A stretch of 52,560 bases of DNA from NCBI GenBank assembly GCA_025602915.1, contig JAHLJZ010000126.1, positions 1-52,560 of the forward strand. The letters run 5' to 3'. The stretch is from Paraphysoderma sedebokerense (Eukaryota > Blastocladiomycota > Physodermatomycetes > Physodermatales > Physodermataceae). The position numbers and the translations under genes were made by a program. Shown in pieces: positions 1 to 10,803 of this stretch (position 1 is its first letter; each line of letters opens with the position of its first letter). Under the pieces are notes generated by a model. The model did not search any database. It saw only the letters and a list, made by a program, of their open reading frames with translations, and was not told the origin of the DNA.

Positions 1-574
1 TAGAACTTTGCTTTACATTTAGTACTCGTTATATTAGTTTAGACGCGAGTATTACTTAAATCTATATTTAGTTTTACTGTCTATCAAAGGGAGTCCTCTA
101 CTCTCTAAACCAACATTCCGATCTTGGACTCTAAATCTAAACAGTGAGAATATCTCGAATTCTTGATCATCAAAGCCTCGCGAACTTGATGATCATATAT
201 TGGCCAAGATAAAAGACACGGAACTACTTGACCCGAGGCCGGTGTCGGAAGGATATTTTATTTCGGTGGAGACAAACTACTGATAATGATGCTGGTATTA
301 CCTGACAAGGTCTAAAGACAAAACTAGAAGTTGACGAAGTGATAGAAGGACTTCTTGGTAATTGTTTGTGTGCATCCCTACGTCTGCCCATTGTTAATTT
401 GCGCAAGCTTATCTGAAAAAAATGAATTCCGATTTTATAATTCTTTTATGATTCAACGGATAGCAGGGAGCAAAATAAATAGAGTTGATGCACATAATGC
501 CATTGCGAACCAACCTCTCTACATTTATTGACACTTTTCCAAGCAATACTGACACTGTGAGTACCAGATGAATT
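1..574. other. 5' gene-free stretch
   Basis: No convincing coding exon is visible on either strand. The sequence is AT-rich with several TTTA/AATA runs, and the short open frames lack any recognisable motif. It lies beyond the 3' end of the thioredoxin gene, so part of it is probably that gene's 3' UTR and terminator. Confidence 0.5.
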
Positions 575-1597
575 TTACCATTCCAGATCTATATCACTAT
601 GTCCATGGTCGTGCTTGTGGTTTGGATCCGAGGACCCGAACAACCAATACAGGGCGACAATGCCCAATATCAGGTAAAGCCAATTTTGAGTACTGGAACC
701 TGCTGGCACCGGCGAGTTAGCGCTGCCGGAGTTCGTTGAAAGTGTCTCGCCTGTCCCAAGAACGTGGCCAGCCCCAGAGAAAGAAGAGGCGGTTGTTGAT
801 ACATGCTTTTTGATTTTAGCTTCAAGGTCATACACCTGTATGGCGGAAAGGATAGGCGGTTAGCATCTAAAGTTGCAGCCAAGGAGGAATATTGCATTGA
901 ATACAATGTTAGTGGATCGAGCTTTCTAAAATAACATACGTTTGCTCCCACTACCTCATCTATCTTCTTTCCATTACGATAAAACTGAAAGGTTGGCATC
1001 GCTCTTACACTACATGAAGCGGCAACCTACATCAATGTAATGTGACATTCGTCATTTGTAAGTCAGCCTTCAAAAAGTCAACCAAAAAGGCAGTTTTGAT
1101 TGGTAAAGAATTCAGTCATTTCAACTTACATCCTAACACCATAGCAATTTTTGTTAAAACCAACATGAAGAAGTTCTCGTCAGCAGATCGGGAGAACAGG
1201 AAGAGAACAGGGAAACAACAAGCTCCTCAGCTTACATTTAAATCGTCAACGTTTACTTTTATGAACGCAGCATTGGAATAAGTACTAGAGAAAGATTCGA
1301 ATTTGGGTGCAATTGCTTTGCATGGTCTAATTTAAGCACAGGGTGTAAGACAACTATTTCGAATAAGAAAGGTCGCCTGAAGTGATGTAGATCGACCGAG
1401 TAGGAGTGAATCAGAGGATCAATTTGATACAATACCCACACCACACAGCGTAAAAATCGACCACGGTCTATGATATACGATTAAAGTGAGATAAAACGTT
1501 TTCCATGAATTAGAGGAAAGCGCAGGAACGGTACCAATTTGTTTTGCGAAATTGCCCGCTTGAAATCTGCGGAAGATGATATAAGAGTGACGGGCAT
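575..1597 (-). CDS. Tail-anchored thioredoxin (5 exons)
   Basis: Thiol-disulfide oxidoreductase of the thioredoxin family. Exons on the minus strand are 1597-1535, 1467-1436, 1326-1236, 1026-940 and 835-575; they join in frame to 177 codons plus stop. The start is the ATG opening MPVTLISSS, the usual beta-1 of thioredoxin. The active site WCGPC (residues about 29-33) is split by an intron between WCG and PCK, and the cis-proline loop AMPTFQFY and the GAN turn follow. After the fold (about residue 100) comes a Ser/Thr/Gly-rich linker, then one hydrophobic segment (NWLYLILGIVALYWLF) and a short His/Asp-rich tail ending DIDLEW. A single TM at the extreme C-terminus suggests a tail-anchored protein with the catalytic domain facing the cytosol (inference). 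It diverges from DCTN5 with 172 bp between the two start codons, so the two probably share a promoter region. Confidence 0.9.
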
Positions 1598-1769
1598 TTG
1601 TGCTGTGTGATTAAGATTCCTTGTGCGAGAGATGCGGCCTTAACTGTTGGCAAAGCTAAATATACATGAAAGAGGGTGCAATGTGATGTTGGAGTCGCGT
1701 GCAGACCTGATAAGATGTAAACAAACAGCACCACTGTCACATCGTCTGGATAACCTACCACAGCAACAG
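1598..1769. promoter_or_regulatory. Bidirectional promoter region, thioredoxin/DCTN5
   Basis: The 172 bp between the divergent start codons must hold the 5' UTRs and core promoters of both genes. No clear TATA box is visible. This assignment rests on position only. Confidence 0.4.
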
Positions 1770-2739
1770 ATGGAATTGCCAACGACAGTCTACGAGAAGG
1801 CCGAGTATATTGAAACAGTATGTTGAATCTCGTTCTCATATTGCACTGACAAATATCTCTTTACTAAGTCTGTGATGTGTGGGTATAGGACACCGGGAAC
1901 AAAGTATCGAGGAAATCCGTCATATGCGGCAGTCAGAACATCGTCTTGGGAGGAAAAGTTTGTGTGGTCCTTTTTCAACTGCTTGAGCTTTTATTTCAGT
2001 TTGTTTTACTAACTCGCAACCGGTTGCTCGATTTATCAGACCATCATACAGACAGACTGCATCATTCGTGGAGATTTACGAAGAACTGGAGGCGGTCATG
2101 CAGTGGTTGTTGCAATTGGACGCTATTGTATATTGTCACAGAAGAGTGTCATTAGGCCGCCATATAAAACATATAAAGGGTGAGATTCAGTGTGTTTCCC
2201 TAAAAAATTTTAGCGATCGAGGAATCTTTTTCAATTAATCTGACTTCAAAATTTGATCAATTCGATACAGCCAATTTACGTATTATCCGATGAAGATTGG
2301 AGATCATGTATATATTGGTCCCAGTAGCATCGTTCAAGCCGCCTCTATCGGTTCATATGTCCATATTGGCAAAAACTGTGTCATCGTTCGTATTTCAATT
2401 AAACCCTGCAACCCTCCCACGTCAGCTAATTTAAAGAATGAATATGACAAAGGGTCGCTTCGCCATCATAAAGGATAACGTTAGGATAGAGGATAACACA
2501 ATCGTACCTCCCCATGCCGTTATACCCAGTTTCTCGCTGGTCAGTGGAAACCCTGGCATTATCACTCAGGAATTACCTGAAAGTACACAGGATGTTCTAG
2601 AAGGTTCGTTATGTCCCTTTGCTTTCAGTATTTTTGAGAATACTATATTCTTATCACCATAACTAATTTTATCTATACCGTCCTTCATGAAACAGACATC
2701 ACTAAGGAATATTACGCAAAGTTTGTTGCCAAGCGGTAG
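1770..2739 (+). CDS. DCTN5: Dynactin subunit 5 (p25), 6 exons
   Basis: Subunit of the dynactin pointed-end complex, a left-handed beta-helix protein that helps dynein recruit endosomal cargo. Exons 1770-1817, 1889-1957, 2040-2179, 2271-2385, 2453-2603 and 2696-2739 join to 188 aa, against about 182 in animals. Diagnostic stretches are [79 protein letters not shown] and the C-terminal [14 protein letters not shown]. Hexapeptide repeats (IGxxVxI style) are evident in the middle. Three of the five introns use donors with T at +3 (gtttgt, gttcgt, gttcgt). The 2386 and 2604 donors look weak, but skipping either would break the conserved frame. Complete and apparently functional. Confidence 0.95.
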
Positions 2740-4783
2740 CGTCTCTTTGACCATACCTAGCGCAATTATCTTCACTATCATGAATATATGTTGATATTTT
2801 TACTCGACTCTGATTATGTACAGTAGATTCTACTATTTGTTCGAAACACGAAGAAAACTTCTTGTGCAAGCAACAAGAGATAATATCCGAATTGAAATTA
2901 TTTTGACTGGCTAAGGTATTTATTTCGCAGCTACCATAGCGTCAAAGCACGACTTGTCTGTCCAAAATAAGTGGAAGCTCTTCACTATGACATCTCCGGA
3001 CCATGGCAGCACATAGTCAGCGAATCCACCTATTCAGAACGAATAGAGAAACTTTTCAAACCGCATGTCGCCTCTCTACGATTGCTTTCTGCTCAATGTC
3101 TCCTAGCAAACGAAGCGTGAGTTCAGTAGGACAAAACCTCGCTAAATTGTAAAGATCGAGATGATAGGTCAAAACATAGTAGTTCCCAGATTTACGGTAA
3201 AACCATTAAATGAGCGCAGCATGCCATCTCCGATTTAAGACGTTCACTAATCAACATGTCGCATGGCGGTCAGAACGATATACATACCGATCATAATCAT
3301 GATTTTGATTTGCGAACATCCGCCTCCAATTCATCGGTTTGCAGTTCGTTGAGGCAGTGTCGTTTGTGTCCACACTCAATTCTAGTGAGTTGAATGACCC
3401 GAAAGACTGTGAACAAGTTGCGATCCGTCAAGGGGATTGGATGTAAGCTAGGAAAGGGCTAAGTCTTTTTCGAAGCAGACGGCAACCCCTCATCTATGTT
3501 CCGTACTGATCGTGGCCAGAACAGTGGACAATTTGATCTATCCTAGTACTGCCGTAGCTTCACTCTGCCCTAGGCGCTGTGGATGCTGTCATTACGCCAT
3601 CATGCTACCGCTGCGAGTTGTTGTGTTACTATTTGCATTTCACCATTCGAGTTCTACACTTTTTGATATGAACACACATCCGGAGTTTCAGTAGGACATT
3701 ACCAAATATAGCGGAACTCTAGGTGTCTGGTACCTATCACAACCATTCTGCATCTGTTTGATTTTTGATGACCCATTTCATTGTTTACTTGCCAAATTCA
3801 AGGTTGAAGATTTGCCGACTGTATCAATTTTTGATTGTAGTATTTTTGGTAGAAGAACGTAGCTGAGCTAGTGAATTTATTGCAGAAAGAAAGATCGCTT
3901 GCTTCAACTCCAAGAAGCTGGATCTATATTAGGTCAAATTAAGTGAACGGCAAAGGGAAATTGGGACTGTCAACTTCTAAGAAAGGAGGGCAACTGAAGT
4001 TTCTATCAGCATATACCCTTGTCTTTTGAGGCAGTTTTTCAAAGTAATATCTTTAATGTTTCCGAATTTCATTTTCTTGTTTAATGGTTAAGAATGCAAA
4101 ATAAAGTGGGTGAGTAGCAACTGAAATATCATTTTATTAGGAAATTAACTCAAAAAGCAAGAAAATGCGATGTAGATTTGTCATTGGTACAGATAGACGG
4201 ACGATATTATCTAGATTCTCGATACTGTAACTGGTCGATTATTTCCTTTGTCTAATGTAAAGAAGAAGATTCTTTTCGAATAATTCGTGAGGCTTAGTAA
4301 GATATGACCATTAAGGACGACCAACGCTAGTCTCTGTCGTCATCATCACCTCATTATTGCGCGCAATGAAACTTTCATTGGATTTGAATAGGAGTCCTTA
4401 TAAGTCTAAATGAATCGGAGGCAAGGGATTGTTTCCAGGCTTCAGCGCGTAAGGCGTGGATTGTATTGGACGGTTACTGAAATTTAAATGCCAGGCTTGT
4501 GGTGACCGATAAGAGATTGATCAATAAATGGAAAGGTCTGGAATGCAAAAAGAACTTTCTGTTGTTTCTTTCTATTTATTGGTACTCTGTCGCTTCCCCA
4601 TTGAGGCATTTTCGAATAGCCGTCAATTCAAAGTGTAAATTCAGTTTGTAAGTGAGTACATTACCAGTTCTACAAGGACACGTCGAATTCAACTAATGCA
4701 GTTCCTTTTGTGTAGTTCCATTATATTAACTTATATTTAGCCATTTTCTTGCTTTCCGTTGGTAACTGAGTAAAAGAAGGTTG
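2740..4783. other. 2-kb stretch without a recognised gene
   Basis: Short open frames occur, for example about 49 codons near 2979-3120 and about 45 codons from the ATG at 3256, but none joins through plausible introns to a recognisable protein. No tRNA, tandem repeat or transposon terminal repeat was seen. The last 300 bp before 4784 are AT-rich and probably hold the promoter and 5' UTR of the first bZIP gene. A decayed gene or an unrecognised ncRNA cannot be excluded. Confidence 0.4.
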
Positions 4784-5557
4784 ATGGACTATACATCGCA
4801 AATTCCTTTCATTCTTACGACACCGCCTGATTCATCATCCTCCATTGGCAATGTTGCTATCTCCGGTAATAATTCACGGAGATCATCCTATGACATTAAG
4901 GCGGGAAACGGTATGCCGTATCAGCCTATCTCTCCACTATCACATTCTCCCAATCTGCATGCTCAGACCTCCTCGGCAAATTCATCAGAATTGTTCTTTA
5001 ATAACTACATTTCGACAACGGACCTTTTAAATAATCATGCCAGTAACTCGTTAGGCTCATTATCGCAGCCAGAAAGGAAAATTAAGACATTATCCACACA
5101 GCCGATATCGATGTCGACCCTTGCTGTCCCAGTTCCAAATATGTTCCCCCTTCCATCACCGCCACCAGGATCACCTAACCATATTCCAACGAGCATGAAT
5201 AGACGGTCCAGCCCAAATTTAACACCAAGTCTTTCGGCTAGCTTGATTGCAACCCCTCAATCTATTGATGAAAAACTAACAAAGTTACAACGAAAGCGTC
5301 ATTGTGAAGCAGCCGCGCGATATCGGCGGAAGAAGCAAGAAGAGTCGATCGAACTTAAAAAAAAAGTGGCGCAGTTAACGGCTGAAGTGGAAATATACAA
5401 AAGCAAGATAGCGCTCATGGAAGGTCAAAATGTGAATATGAAAAGGAGATTACGGGGATTGGACGTCGATGTCGAATTGGAATTCCCCGATATTACGGTG
5501 GCTCCTGAGTCTGAAGGAGATGGCGACAGTGGGAATACTCCGGAAGAGGGCAGCTGA
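4784..5557 (+). CDS. bZIP transcription factor, paralogue 1 (His in place of the invariant Asn)
   Basis: Single-exon bZIP protein of about 257 aa. The first 165 residues are a low-complexity Ser/Pro/Asn-rich presumed activation region containing RRSSYD, a possible basophilic kinase site. The basic region RKRHCEAAARYRRKKQ (about 172-187) is followed by a zipper ending MKRRLRGLDVDVELEFPD. The layout is ATF4/Cys3-like (compare N-x2-ASARFRxKK), but the position of the invariant DNA-contacting Asn holds His (CAT at 5300-5302), while the paralogue 2.7 kb downstream keeps Asn. It therefore may bind an altered site or act as a dimer partner (inference). The in-frame ATG at 4784 was chosen because stops lie upstream and no acceptor leads into the frame. 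It shares RRSSY, ISPLS-like and LEFPD blocks with the second bZIP, so the pair is a tandem duplication. Confidence 0.85.
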   Translation: MDYTSQIPFILTTPPDSSSSIGNVAISGNNSRRSSYDIKAGNGMPYQPISPLSHSPNLHAQTSSANSSELFFNNYISTTDLLNNHASNSLGSLSQPERKIKTLSTQPISMSTLAVPVPNMFPLPSPPPGSPNHIPTSMNRRSSPNLTPSLSASLIATPQSIDEKLTKLQRKRHCEAAARYRRKKQEESIELKKKVAQLTAEVEIYKSKIALMEGQNVNMKRRLRGLDVDVELEFPDITVAPESEGDGDSGNTPEEGS

Positions 5558-6275
5558 CAATACATTAATTGAGGGAGGACTTGTATATATCATATATGGC
5601 AGCAAATAGTTATAATAATCATTTGATTGTCTCTGAATTGTGACACTCAGACAAAGACAAGTGCGTCGACTTGAACCATGTCCAAAGAAAGGGCATCTCT
5701 CGCGGTGCAAGGACCATGGGGGTGGCGAGACCGTTCTCGCGCATCAGAGAAGAGGAACCCATGCAACCACTCACTCAACCACACATAGCATATGCGGCAC
5801 ACATATGCATCCACTGCGCAGGATAGCATCCGACGTTGGAGGAGAAGCACCCCCAGCACATACGCGGGCGGCATCACATATGTCGGAGAGGTTGCGATGG
5901 AGGGCGTGCCGGCGGGTGGCTGAAGCAATGTGTGGCGTGGGACATTAACATTGTTCTCGAAGGGCAAAAGAGAAACTTCGTTTTTCTCCTATTAGAAATA
6001 CATCTTAAATCCACCATCCATCCCCCACCATCTTCTTACCTTATTCCCTGGACAATCCCAGGGTTTTTGTAGATGCCGTCGGAGCTGACAAAGTGTGAGT
6101 ATCCCCCTTCTTCCTCCCCCGTCGCTCTGCTTCCTTCCCCTCTCAGCCTCTCCCACCTGATTGCCCTCCTTCACCGTAAACAAAATAGTTGCCCGTGAGG
6201 CATCCTTTCGATGTGGGGTTATCATATGCTTTCGAAGATCACCTTTGTGGATGTTGATGACTTACTATTTTCGAA
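5558..6275. promoter_or_regulatory. Intergenic region between the bZIP genes, with a GC-rich block
   Basis: About 5690-5950 is markedly richer in G and C than its surroundings and is open in several frames at once on both strands, which is a composition effect and not coding. It contains three CATATG hexamers (near 5789, 5803 and 5878), which are E-box-type palindromes. From 5990 to 6180 the plus strand is pyrimidine-rich (CCCCCACC, TTCTTCCTCCCCC). It probably contains the promoter and 5' UTR of the CYTH-bZIP gene. Confidence 0.4.
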
Positions 6276-8277
6276 ATGCTTCCTGTAGTTTTCGACACAC
6301 AGTTTCATCTCAACACCTCGCAGGAATACCAACAACAGCGGCAGCAACAGCCACCTTCGCAGCAACAACAACAACAGCAGCAGCAACAACAGCAAGGACA
6401 GCAACATCAATCTTACACACAACAGCCAGGTTCTTCATCCTCTGCAAGAACTCCAACTAGTACTGGCAACAAGTCACCGTATATTTCTCCGGTCTCACCT
6501 CCCAACCTTCAAGAAACTGATTCCGAAAATTCAGACATCACTTTGACTTCTATTATCGTCGATACTGCTGGAAAACTTGTCAAAATGGGAGATACATGGA
6601 AAGCAAAGATTCAATTGGTCGGCGAAGTAGATTATCAGAAATTTCTGGCTGCACTTGGAAGGGAGCAGTCATGTGCAATCAAAAGGATCGATACTCAGCA
6701 AGACTTTGTTTTAGACGGAAGTACGTTGAACGACACCTTTAATTTTATTATTAACTTTCATCTATATGGCTCTTTGTCAAAATTACTGACCTCAACCTCA
6801 ACGTTTCGCAATATCCGTCGAATAGGTCAACATGAATTATTTCACGCTGGGCTGACTCTCTCCATTCGAGTTTCTTCAGAAGAATTTCCAAAACATTCTC
6901 ACTCTTTGGTTCCCGAATATGCGAGCGTTGTCCTTAAAGAAACTATTTTTCGACACGGCAATCATCTTCACCCCACCCATAAAGACATCCCAGTTCCACC
7001 CAATTCGTCCAATAATCAACCGTTTTACGAAGTCAGAGAGCGAGAAGAAATTGTGACACTAAGCAGTGTTCGAGACTTGTTACTGGGTGGTGCAGTTGGG
7101 CCCTCTAGTCCAAGTAAATTAATTACCGAAGTTATAACAAAGTACTTTGTACCCACGGGAATACGGTGCATCGGGAACTTTTTGAACAGGAGATTTGTAT
7201 ACAACTGGCATAACATTATGCTTGAGATTGAGAAATGTGTATTTCCTCATGGAGATGGTTATTTCTGTCGGTTTGATTCGGCAGAAAACGTGGTTTTGAA
7301 AGTGTATGTCTTGCTTCACACATTTTAGCTGTGTCCCTCAAAGGCTAATGTGGTTTTCCATAGATTGTCACTTCTGCAGTCACAGTCAATCCTATACGCG
7401 ATGCAAGTGTCCTCGAAAACTGATTTATTTTTCGAAAATTTAAAAATGGCACAGGCAGCTGCTAAATTGCCCACTACGTTTGTCTCAATCTTACTTTGCT
7501 TCTTCCTACTAGCTCCTCGTTTAATATTTTTTCATTTATAGTTCTTCACCGCCACCTGACGTTCTTACGCAGCAAATGTTGGCCGACTTTCCTCCAAGTA
7601 TTGATGATGTCGTCTTAATCACTACCCCCACCACTTCCATTGGTTTACCATCCACGTCCCAGGCGGGACAACATATAGCCAGTCTAGTCGTCCCGCAGGC
7701 TCACTCTCGACGTTCCTCCTACACCGATGTCCAAATATCGGCTCCGAGTTTATCACCATTACCTGGTGGAAACTTTTCGCTGTCATCCACTTCTGATACG
7801 TCGAGCAATGTCTCAGGCTTTACGCCACCAACAGTTCTTGGTGCCCCGCCGAAATCCTCATTGCCAAGTGTCAGATCATCTAAGGCATCTAGCCCACCCC
7901 CATTGGCATCCCTAGCAATTCCGCAATCACTGAGCGGAAATCAGAAATCAAATTCTCTTGCGCCTTTGGCTTCCAACTCATCAGCTTCATCTTCTCAACC
8001 AATGTCGGACGAGGTTATAGCTAACCTTCAGCGGAAGAGGAATTGTGAGGCGTCTGCCCGATATCGCAGACGAAAGCAACAAGAGGCTATTGAACTCAAC
8101 AGGAAAGTGATTCAGTTGAGTGCAGAAGTGAGTAAATTAAAAGATAGAGTCGCATTTGTTGAGGCGCAGAATGTAAATATGAAACGAAGGTTGAGGGGAC
8201 TAGGAGTGGACGTTGATCTAGAGTTCCCTGATCATGAAGGGGATGAGGCGGGTAGGGAGGTTTTGGATGGAAAATAA
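6276..8277 (+). CDS. PolyQ / CYTH-like (triphosphate tunnel fold) / bZIP fusion protein
   Basis: Three exons (6276-7303, 7364-7477, 7542-8277) join in frame to 625 aa. Order: polyQ tract (about 22-47); a region of roughly 250 aa that I align by eye with plant TTM3-type CYTH proteins; a Ser/Pro-rich linker with SRRSSY; and a canonical bZIP basic region RKRNCEASARYRRRKQQ with zipper. CYTH hallmarks are KAKIQL near the start, the GIRCIGNFLNRRFVYNW block followed by LEIEKCVFPHGDGY, and the closing helix SSKTDLFFENLK. The metal-binding ExExK motif is not preserved (T-W-K-A-K in its place), so triphosphatase activity is doubtful. Donors are gtatgt and gtttgt; the second acceptor (tttttcatttatag) sits exactly where the bZIP frame opens. 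The alternative is two genes with almost no spacer. The bZIP identity is firm; the CYTH identity and the fusion are inferred. Confidence 0.65.
6346..6395 (+). repeat. CAA/CAG repeat encoding polyglutamine
   Basis: Interrupted CAACAACAG-type trinucleotide run inside the first exon of the CYTH-bZIP gene, encoding a tract made almost wholly of Gln. Such tracts vary in length and are common in fungal transcription factors. Confidence 0.9.
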
Positions 8278-8561
8278 TTATTAAGTTGCGAAGACGGCAT
8301 AATGTAATGGTGGTACGCCATATGATGACTTGTTAATAGCAAATTTTTGTGTATCTATACAGTGAATTTTTCAGGATTGAATACCATACGGATGAATACA
8401 ATACATGGCATGTAAGCAAGAAAAAAGTTTAGGCGCCTCTTGTGGTGGAGCAAGCAGAAGCCGCGGACTTGGAGCGGCTCAACAGGCTCGGTGAACAGAC
8501 GCAAAATGCGACGTCAACAAACCATCCCTTCATTCCCCACCAACAGACACAAACTGTCCTG

Positions 8562-10803
8562 ATGGATTCCTCAGCTCCTCCCTTCCCACAGCCTCTTCCC
8601 GATGATCTTTACGCTCTTACCGTCCCTCAGCTGAAGTCTGAGCTCAGATTGAGAAGCCTTCCTCTGAAAGGCGTGAAGCAAGACCTCATCGCTCGACTCT
8701 TGGACTACCAAAACGCAATTGATACTGGCGATGAAACAGCTCAACTGAACGCTACAACAATTTCTTCTCGTACTGACAAAGCAGCGAAGAGTAGTAAGCG
8801 GTCAAGAAAAAGCACACCTTCATCGGAAAGGTTGGCGGATGAAGGAGACAGTACTAGTACTCCCGGTGAAGGTGGTATAAGGAAAAGGGGTGGGAAGAGG
8901 GGCGTCAAATCCAGAAACTCAAAAGTCAAGGAAATAGGCGGGGATACAGATAGTGCTGAAGATGCGGAGATTTCGGCTCTATCCAGCACTAAACGGAGTT
9001 CGCCCTCCAAGGGCAGTGTCGGTTCAAAATCTAATCGGACAAAATCAAACCAGTCTCCATCAGTTCTATTGTCAGCATCCTCGGAACCTGATACAGATTC
9101 AGAACTACTTCCCTCAGCCAAGACTCTTTCTTCCGGTCGACGTAGACTGCCGAAATCTACTCCTTCGTCTCCTACTCCTGCTAGTGCGGGACCTCAAATC
9201 GATGATCTTTCTCTTTTGAACTTCGTGGAAGACGTGCCCGCCCTCCAGAACCGACATCAGCAATTATTAGATTCGATATCAATGTACACTGCACCATATC
9301 TTGTCACTAAATATTTTCTGAAGTACATGGCTGAAAAATTTAGAAGTATGGTACATAGACTTCTTTACAAATGGAAAATCGTTTTGTTCGCGATGTGCTT
9401 GCTACTGGGCGGCTGGTGGGCACATGGGATTGACGGCTGGCATCAAGAGGTTTGTATTCCTTAAAAACCTGAAATAGTTACCGAAGTACAAAATTGATGT
9501 TTACCGTTCTGATGTTTATAGTATCTTCGAATCGTCGAATTTAATATCAAATGGTACGGATACTGGGTGCTTCTCGGTATCCTGTCGTCTGTCGGGTTAG
9601 GAACTGGGCTTCATACGTTCTTGTTATTCTTGGGACCCCACATTGCCCAAGTCACTAGTGCGGCCAATACATGCGGTCACTTGGAATTTGAGGAAAAACA
9701 TTGGGATCGGTTCGCTACATTTTTGCAATTATAGTTGATGATAACTGAACGAAGCTAAATGACTACGACTGACTTAACAGAATTTCGTGCTCACCGTCTG
9801 ATACCACTACCGTGGCTGTCACTATTCTGGCGATCATGTCAAAAGTTCGTTGGGAAGCGTTTTGTTGGGGTGCCGGTACCGCTATCGGTGAATTGCCACC
9901 TTATTTTGTCGCTCGCGCAGGTTCGCCGTCTATATTGTTTGCTTTCTTAATTTACGCAGCATTAACCGCCTTTCATCGATCTCAATTTAGCTGCCGAGTC
10001 TGGACGTAACCACTCAGACATGAAAGATATCGAAGAGCTTGAGCAGAAACCTTTAAATGAACGAACTTGGGCTGACAGCGTGAAAATTGGTATTGTTCAT
10101 ATGATGAAAAAGCTTGGTTTCTGGGGGATCCTCTTGTGCGCTTCGGTTTGTACCTTTTTTCTCCTCACTTTATTTTTCGCCTGCAATGGGAATAAATTAC
10201 TGGAGCTTATTGAACATTGTCTTTCCCAGATTCCGAACCCTCTTTTTGACTTGGCCGGAATCATGTGCGGAACTTGTTTGATACCGTTTGGAACATTCTT
10301 TGGCGCCACATTTATTGGCAAAGCAATTGTGAAGGCTTCAATTCAGGTTAGCACACGCTGGATAACAATCCATTACTATCGGTTATTCTAACGAGAGCTT
10401 TTCTGTATTGTCATCTCACTTTGCCACTCGGCCATCATTTCAATAATAGTCCTGCTTTATCATTCTCCTCTTCAGCCAAGATGGCATCGATTTTCTTTTA
10501 TCTGTTTTAGATTCGTTCTTTCCTTCTCTTCATTCCAAATTTCAAAACTTTCTCGAATCACAGGCAAAACGATATCTACGTGAACCTGGGCACATTGAAC
10601 CGACTGATGAAGCAGGGGAGAGTTGGTTAGGTTTACTTTGGAATGGCGTTATAATTCTTATGTTGGCGTTCTTCCTCGTCAGCATTATCGAAAGTTTAGC
10701 CGTCAGACAAATGACGAGAGAGTTGAAACATAAGGAATATACTGTTAAAGAGAGGAACGATAAGAGACGAAAAGTTTGTTTCGATTTTGTTTATCTATCT
10801 TGA
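8562..10803 (+). CDS. VMP1: VMP1-like ER membrane scramblase with N-terminal SAP domain
   Basis: VMP1 is an ER multispanning VTT/DedA-superfamily protein with lipid scramblase activity, needed for autophagosome and lipid-droplet biogenesis. Main exons: 8562-9449, 9522-9709, 9781-9920, 9991-10145, 10230-10346 and 10450 onward. The VMP1 part carries [65 protein letters not shown] and [18 protein letters not shown], all signature blocks. The first exon, without a break, encodes [18 protein letters not shown] (about residues 16-33), a SAP domain, then a 200-residue Ser/Lys-rich linker before TM1. The SAP-VMP1 joining is therefore not a splicing guess. The ATG at 8562 is the first in the frame; the open frame extends upstream to about 8442. 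The C-terminus is uncertain: a gtttgt donor at 10774 could replace the last codons before TGA 10801-10803. Five of the five well-fixed donors have T at +3. Confidence 0.88.

Noticed and set aside
5640-5967. Overlapping open frames of about 100 codons on both strands
   Set aside because: They are simultaneous on several frames within a GC-rich block, lack motifs and are best explained by composition.
6276-7541. CYTH-like gene ending at the TAG at 7539-7541, separate from the bZIP gene
   Set aside because: That TAG is also a good acceptor preceded by a T-run, the bZIP frame opens right after it, and only 34 bp would separate the genes.
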